From: Gammaproteobacteria bacterium
Lineage (GTDB): Bacteria > Pseudomonadota > Gammaproteobacteria > Chromatiales > Chromatiaceae
DNA length: 7,108 nucleotides
Direction: 5' to 3'
Assembly: GCA_015767355.1 (NCBI GenBank)
Contig: JADWMH010000109.1
Span: 1-7,108, forward strand
A program made the translations under genes and the position numbers. The first letter of the stretch is position 1; every line of letters begins with the position of its first letter. The notes below the pieces were generated by a model that searched no databases, was not told where the DNA came from, and was given only the letters and a program-made list of their open reading frames with translations. Shown in pieces: positions 6,901 to 7,108 of the stretch.

Positions 6901-6930
6901 AGTATATGAGGGGACGACTGTATGTAGCAA
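6901..6930 (-). promoter_or_regulatory. Candidate promoter of the aminotransferase-SCO-psd operon
   Basis: Reading the minus strand, TTGCTA (6930-6925) and TATACT (6906-6901) resemble -35 and -10 boxes with an 18-base spacer. Transcription would begin near 6894, giving a leader of about 30 bases. It is the best match between the start codon at 6863 and the repeat at 7018, but the -35 is only moderate. The rest of the gene-free 245 bases at this end holds AT-rich DNA and the repeat copy described separately. Confidence 0.4.
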
Positions 6931-7017
6931 CAGGGAATTTTTTCAGGTTATTGAATGATTAACTGATTTACCACGAAAGAGAGAAATTTTTCTAAAAGTC
7001 TGTGCGGATCAGTAGTC

Positions 7018-7102
7018 CATAGGATGTGTTGAGGTACGAAGCGCATCATACATGATTGATGCGCCTGGCCTACGTCATACATGGATGTATAAGTGTCGCC
7101 AG
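7018..7102. repeat. Palindromic intergenic repeat element, copy 2 (diverged right arm)
   Basis: The first 31 bases (7018-7048) match copy 1 at 29 of 31 positions. The inner stem GCGCATCA (7041-7048) pairs perfectly with TGATGCGC (7057-7064) across an 8-base loop. Beyond 7064 the right arm no longer pairs with the left outer arm. It can still be aligned loosely with copy 1, and TGTCGCCAG at 7094-7102 corresponds to TGTTGCCAG after copy 1. A near-direct repeat (TCATACATGAT at 7046 and TCATACATGGAT at 7075) suggests local duplication within this arm. The element lies upstream of the minus-strand operon and close to the window edge, so its true right boundary is uncertain. Confidence 0.7.
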
Positions 7103-7108
7103 AGGCAG

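Noticed and set aside
6970..6993. Short inverted repeat AGAAA-TT-TTTCT and a CCACGAAAGA motif
   Set aside because: The arms are only five bases in AT-rich DNA, which is expected by chance. The motif is not repeated in the window.

Overview
The window looks like a chromosomal segment from a gammaproteobacterium. The evidence is an IscR that keeps E. coli residue numbering at its cluster ligands, a proteobacterial-type phosphatidylserine decarboxylase, and a FixJ/LuxR-type two-component pair. Base composition is moderate in the genes and AT-rich in the intergenic regions. The mix of a SCO copper protein, an elaborate PAS-containing sensor kinase and palindromic intergenic repeats would suit an environmental, respiring lineage such as a sulfur oxidiser or related group. 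That placement is an inference; no rRNA or other phylogenetic marker is present.

The left part (1-680) is one self-contained transcription unit. An AT-rich leader carries a good sigma70-type promoter embedded in a near-consensus IscR type 1 operator. It is followed by a monocistronic iscR homologue with all cluster ligands, and then by a clear intrinsic terminator. No iscS, iscU or iscA follows, so this iscR is detached from the operon it usually leads.

The next part (681-3973) is a two-gene signalling operon on the + strand. It encodes an 848-residue membrane histidine kinase (TTG start, periplasmic sensor region, HAMP-like linker, two PAS-like domains, HisKA and HATPase) and a FixJ-family response regulator, joined by an ATGA overlap. 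A GC-rich 8-bp inverted repeat surrounding a possible -10 box lies upstream. The signal and the target genes cannot be read from this window.

A 162-base gap (3974-4135) between convergent operons holds a large imperfect palindrome. A second, more diverged copy of the same element lies at the right edge (7018-7102). The two copies therefore bracket the minus-strand operon.

The right part (6863 down to 4136) is a tightly packed minus-strand operon. It runs from a class V PLP aminotransferase of the alanine/serine-glyoxylate type, through a SCO1/SenC-type thioredoxin-fold copper protein, to phosphatidylserine decarboxylase. The last two genes overlap by ATGA. The three products belong to different pathways (amino-acid/glyoxylate metabolism, cytochrome oxidase assembly or redox, and phospholipid synthesis). 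The close packing points to co-transcription rather than to a shared pathway. I found no tRNA, rRNA, CRISPR array, transposase or prophage gene. The window consists mostly of recognisable gene families; the regulatory DNA and the repeat element are the parts most worth checking.
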